Source: Gemmatimonadota bacterium
GTDB lineage: Bacteria; Latescibacterota; UBA2968
Length of the DNA: 64,000 bases
Assembly (NCBI GenBank): GCA_026705765.1
Contig: JAPPAB010000007.1
Location: 32,119-96,118 of the forward strand
Direction: 5' to 3'
A program made the position numbers and the translations under genes. Shown here one piece after another: positions 60,984-64,000 of this stretch; within the stretch, counting starts at the first letter, position 1, and each line of letters starts with the position of its first letter. A model generated the notes under the pieces. It was not told where the DNA came from. It searched no databases and worked only from the letters and a program-made list of their open reading frames with translations.

Positions 60984-63041
60984 TCAGAAAACCACTTGAG
61001 ACACAGCTTTGGATATCAAAGCCACGGCAATTGAGGTCATGCCAATAAGCCCCATACCGCAGGAATAACCCGCGACTAAAATAGGCGCGTAAGCCTTCCA
61101 TTTGGACTCGCCAAACCGCTTTTGAAAATGATATCGTCCCAGCATCGCCCCGGCAAAATTCAAAATGACAAAATGCGGCCATTGCGCCAGGCCATTCACA
61201 AAACCAAAAAACGCCAGAACGGGGACCTTGGCTGCGACCAGTACCAGATAGAGAAGTCCACCAGAAACCAACCCTGTGAGAATGTATTTGGGGACGATAA
61301 TTTCTCTTAAAAGATCCATACCTACAGTACCCTGTACTTCTTCGGGTGGCAAAGTCGATTTAAGCCATACGGTTTGCATCGTGGCTTCATAGGGCCAAAA
61401 TAGCTGGACATAAGGATATGTGGAAGATGGGATGGGTCCCAATCGCCAGATAAACTCATAGAACATAAAGCTGCAAATGAAAATCACAAACATCGTAATT
61501 ACGACCATTTTGAGATAACTGCCGATCTTTGTTTTGGTCAATTCCAGTTGCTTAAACTGCCGCACGGCCAGCCCGTGGTCGTGCAGTGGAATGGGGGCAA
61601 ACCACACCGCCACCCCCTTATATCCCGACAACAAAATGGCCGCTTCCCGAATATAGGGAATGCTCGCCCCATAAGGGCTTCCCGTGAGACCGATCATCCG
61701 GGCACCAATATAAGACGAAACAGGCGTATAAATAAATGCGAAGAAAACCAGCCATCCCCAGTGAAACTCTGGCACGAGCCACTGGCACAACCCAATGGCG
61801 GCAAAAGATGCCATGACCCACAACACGAGAGGCCACTTCATCGGCAGATCACCCCGGCCCTCGGGCAAATCCTCCATACTGATGTTTATAGAATGATGTC
61901 CTGTTTCCTGTTTCAGCTTGCGCTGCTCCAACAGGGTTTTGCCTATCATATAAAAACCGGTGAGTGCGATCACGATTGAAGTACCGATTCCAAAGCTCAG
62001 CCAGAAATCGAACCGATTGGAAATACTCGCGGGGATCGCCGTCATACCAGGCGCCCATCGGCTCAAGACATCTGTGTAAGTATAAAGCAGTGGATTAATC
62101 ACCAGATTGGCAAGCACAGCACCGATAAATGACCCCACCACCACGTAAAACGGCAGGACAAAACCATATAATAAATGCCCCAAATCCGTTCCTATGCCAA
62201 ACACAGCGGCGGGCAATATAGTCTTTACCTCGGCTGTAAAATCGATAAACGGAATGGGCAAAACCTGAACAGTCTCAGTCAGAAAAATGCCCGACAATGT
62301 GGGCACAACCACATAGAGCAATCCCCACACCAGACCAATACAGGTTCCCGTACTGAACACGCGCCATCGCCACCCCTCGGCTTTGGCCGATGTTTCAGCC
62401 AGTGCGGTGACACCCCGTGCCTGAACGGGCTCCAGCGGAAAAGGCAATTGCTCGATATCGCTGGTAATGCGAAACATCACATACCCAAAGGACAGCCGCG
62501 CAGCCTGATTGATAATCATGACCAGAAACAGAATCAACACCGGCAAAATCCAGTCGGGATGCACAAACGTGCGCTCGGCATAAACCGGCGAATCCAGAGG
62601 CGGCGTCACCCAATTTGGAATATAACTATCCAGACCTTTTGCCGCGGGTGACTGAATCAAATACTGATCCCAGATCAACCCCCCAAAAGGTCCACCGTAT
62701 AGATGTGCACCAGAACCGAGTTTTACCCCAATGCCCAACAGCCCTGCGGCGACCCAGTAGATGATCAAAATTTCCTGTGTCCTGAGCCGAACAAAAGAGC
62801 GCTTGGCAATCTCTAAAAAGAGAATAATCGTCACCCACTCAGACGCGCCAGCCATGCTCTGCCCGGTCACCAGGCCCAGATAAATCGCCCCTGGCAACAT
62901 AACAATCCCAACGAACGCCGTCGCCCATATCGTCTTCCAGCCAAAGCCATCTTCAAAAGGCGCGTCCTCTGGCATAATCTGTTCGTATTCCGTCAGATCC
63001 TCTTTTGTTTCTTCAGTATCTCTTGGTTCATCGGTTGCCAA
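60984..63041 (-). CDS. OPT-family-like multi-spanning transporter
   Basis: 685 residues with about fourteen to sixteen membrane segments after a charged cytoplasmic N-terminus (ETKEDLTEYEQIMPEDAPFEDGFG). LPGAIYLGLVTGQSMAGASEW in the first helices and QLPFPLEPVQARGVTALAETSA are consistent with the oligopeptide-transporter (OPT) family. Family members import peptides or metal chelates by proton coupling. Start TTG 63041 is supported by GGGAGG five to six bases upstream. It follows the FtsX-type permease gene by 37 bases, so the two are probably co-transcribed. Confidence 0.75.
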   Translation of the reverse strand: MATDEPRDTEETKEDLTEYEQIMPEDAPFEDGFGWKTIWATAFVGIVMLPGAIYLGLVTGQSMAGASEWVTIILFLEIAKRSFVRLRTQEILIIYWVAAGLLGIGVKLGSGAHLYGGPFGGLIWDQYLIQSPAAKGLDSYIPNWVTPPLDSPVYAERTFVHPDWILPVLILFLVMIINQAARLSFGYVMFRITSDIEQLPFPLEPVQARGVTALAETSAKAEGWRWRVFSTGTCIGLVWGLLYVVVPTLSGIFLTETVQVLPIPFIDFTAEVKTILPAAVFGIGTDLGHLLYGFVLPFYVVVGSFIGAVLANLVINPLLYTYTDVLSRWAPGMTAIPASISNRFDFWLSFGIGTSIVIALTGFYMIGKTLLEQRKLKQETGHHSINISMEDLPEGRGDLPMKWPLVLWVMASFAAIGLCQWLVPEFHWGWLVFFAFIYTPVSSYIGARMIGLTGSPYGASIPYIREAAILLSGYKGVAVWFAPIPLHDHGLAVRQFKQLELTKTKIGSYLKMVVITMFVIFICSFMFYEFIWRLGPIPSSTYPYVQLFWPYEATMQTVWLKSTLPPEEVQGTVGMDLLREIIVPKYILTGLVSGGLLYLVLVAAKVPVLAFFGFVNGLAQWPHFVILNFAGAMLGRYHFQKRFGESKWKAYAPILVAGYSCGMGLIGMTSIAVALISKAVSQVVF

Positions 63042-63078
63042 AATTGCCTCCCAGAAGGAAATTCACAAAATCTGCGCG

Positions 63079-64000
63079 TTATGCTATTGCCGCGACTTCG
63101 CCAGACAACACCCGGCGTCCGTCTTCTGCATAATTGAACTTCATGTCGCCCGGAATTGTACGCCAGACCAGGAATCGCTTTCTCAACACATTCAAAAATC
63201 CGCGATTGATCCGTTTCCAAGACGCCACATCGCCACTCAAGCGATTGATCACCACTTCAATCTTGTAAATATTGTGCTCACCCGTTGGAATAGCTTTTAA
63301 CTGCACTTCCTGGCTAATCCCCAGGTCGTAAGGCGCCAGCCAGGCCGTCAGATCAATATTGTATTGCGGTTCTCCCTCGTGATCCTCAGACCAGAACTTC
63401 ACGTGATCGGCAACAAAATCACCCACCGACCCCTCGCCATAAGATTCAAAAACCCGGGTCAAATAAGAGTACATGCCCAATACCTCGGCACCTCCCACCG
63501 TAAAGGGAAAATCAAATATCCACCGGTCGCCATCCGGGTCGGGAAATTCCCATTTGCGGGTCACATCGGGCACGGCCATATCAGCGGCTTTTTTGGCTGG
63601 ATAAAGCGCGGAGAGAAATACCGTTGCCATCACAATCAACGTGGCGGAAATTGCAGACAGCGACGAATAATTCAATTCCAGGCCTCCCAACAATCCCTCA
63701 TTGTAAAGTATGAGCACCAGAACCTGTCCAATTAAATATCCCATAACCGCACCGAGTGTGGCAAATACGCCGGCCTCCGCGAGGAAAAGTGCGGCAATAT
63801 GATTGGGAGCCAATCCCACCGAAGAATAAATACTGATCTCTCGAAAACGCTCATACACAGCACCCATCATCGTATTGAGCACAATAAGTGCTGCAATCAA
63901 GATCGGAATAAACAAATTGCCCAATCCAGAAAGCGACGTTGAACCAATCGAACTATAGACGGTTACACCATCATCCTTGCCCACAAACATCGTCAAAGAC
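63079..64000 (-). CDS. FtsX-type permease, C-terminal part (cut by window end)
   Basis: At least 305 residues; the gene continues past the window end, so the start is not seen. Three membrane segments remain: LGNLFIPILIAALIVLNTMMGAVYERFREISIYSSVGLAPNHI (the MacB/FtsX signature region, about 25-70 of the visible part), then two more up to about 130. Then, unusually for the family, a soluble tail of about 170 residues follows (from WEFPDPDGDRWIFDFPFTVGG) with no membrane segment. Possibly an exporter coupled to the OPT-like transporter. Confidence 0.75.
   Translation of the reverse strand, partial: SLTMFVGKDDGVTVYSSIGSTSLSGLGNLFIPILIAALIVLNTMMGAVYERFREISIYSSVGLAPNHIAALFLAEAGVFATLGAVMGYLIGQVLVLILYNEGLLGGLELNYSSLSAISATLIVMATVFLSALYPAKKAADMAVPDVTRKWEFPDPDGDRWIFDFPFTVGGAEVLGMYSYLTRVFESYGEGSVGDFVADHVKFWSEDHEGEPQYNIDLTAWLAPYDLGISQEVQLKAIPTGEHNIYKIEVVINRLSGDVASWKRINRGFLNVLRKRFLVWRTIPGDMKFNYAEDGRRVLSGEVAAIA

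Overview
The window reads as chromosomal DNA from an uncultured Gram-negative bacterium. Outer-membrane and cell-envelope genes (Wza-type exporter, alginate-export-type barrel, lipobox lipoprotein) sit beside acid-sugar and sulfate-ester catabolism (enolase-superfamily enzymes, sulfatase, TauD, DapA-like lyase, Gfo/Idh oxidoreductases) and an NHL/FG-GAP secreted giant. That mix resembles Latescibacterota, Poribacteria or other marine FCB-related lineages. This placement is inference from gene content and could be tested with RpoZ, DnaB, RadA and LepA phylogenies. I saw no phage genes, insertion-sequence transposase, CRISPR array, tRNA or rRNA.

Layout. 0-8.6 kb: a DapA-like lyase (+) faces a minus-strand catabolic run (TauD, sulfatase, two enolase-superfamily paralogues, an unknown protein, a SAF-domain oxidoreductase) that runs directly into a HicBA toxin-antitoxin pair. 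8.7-11 kb: purM and a cinA with a degenerate amidase half (-). 11-15 kb: a ybbA-ybbP ABC exporter (+) meeting tesA (-). 15.0-15.6 kb: a gene-free stretch that holds a good promoter, a candidate small RNA with its own terminator, a second structured element and the recD2 promoter. 15.6-19 kb: recD2 and a porin (+).

19.1-33.0 kb: one long minus-strand run, lepA-lepB-hemW-thrB-wza-wzz-metE-like-NHL/FG-GAP giant-tsaC, with most junctions overlapping or only a few bases apart. 33.2-47.8 kb: a divergent plus-strand run, yicC-gmk-rpoZ-coaBC-udg-dnaB-radA-kptA-dacZ-like, then a GT-C glycosyltransferase, a TPR lipoprotein, MoxR, DUF58, an ABC-2 exporter and a Gfo/Idh oxidoreductase. Back-to-back sigma70-like promoters lie between lepA and yicC.

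47.9-54.8 kb: a Rieske protein with a large unknown helical domain (-) is divergent from an ATP-grasp / Alpha-E / ATP-grasp / transglutaminase operon (+), a predicted peptide-making or peptide-modifying system. 54.8-64 kb (-): a MenC/NSAR-like enolase, a small membrane protein, a one-domain FAD protein, YyaL, a metallophosphoesterase, a Gly/Arg-rich LTXXQ protein, an OPT-like transporter and the C-terminal part of an FtsX-type permease cut by the window end.

Functions are assigned from motifs read by eye; no database search was run. The best leads for something undescribed are the structured RNA locus at 15.1-15.4 kb, the multi-propeller giant, the Rieske fusion, and the paired enolases with a His where the third metal ligand is expected.
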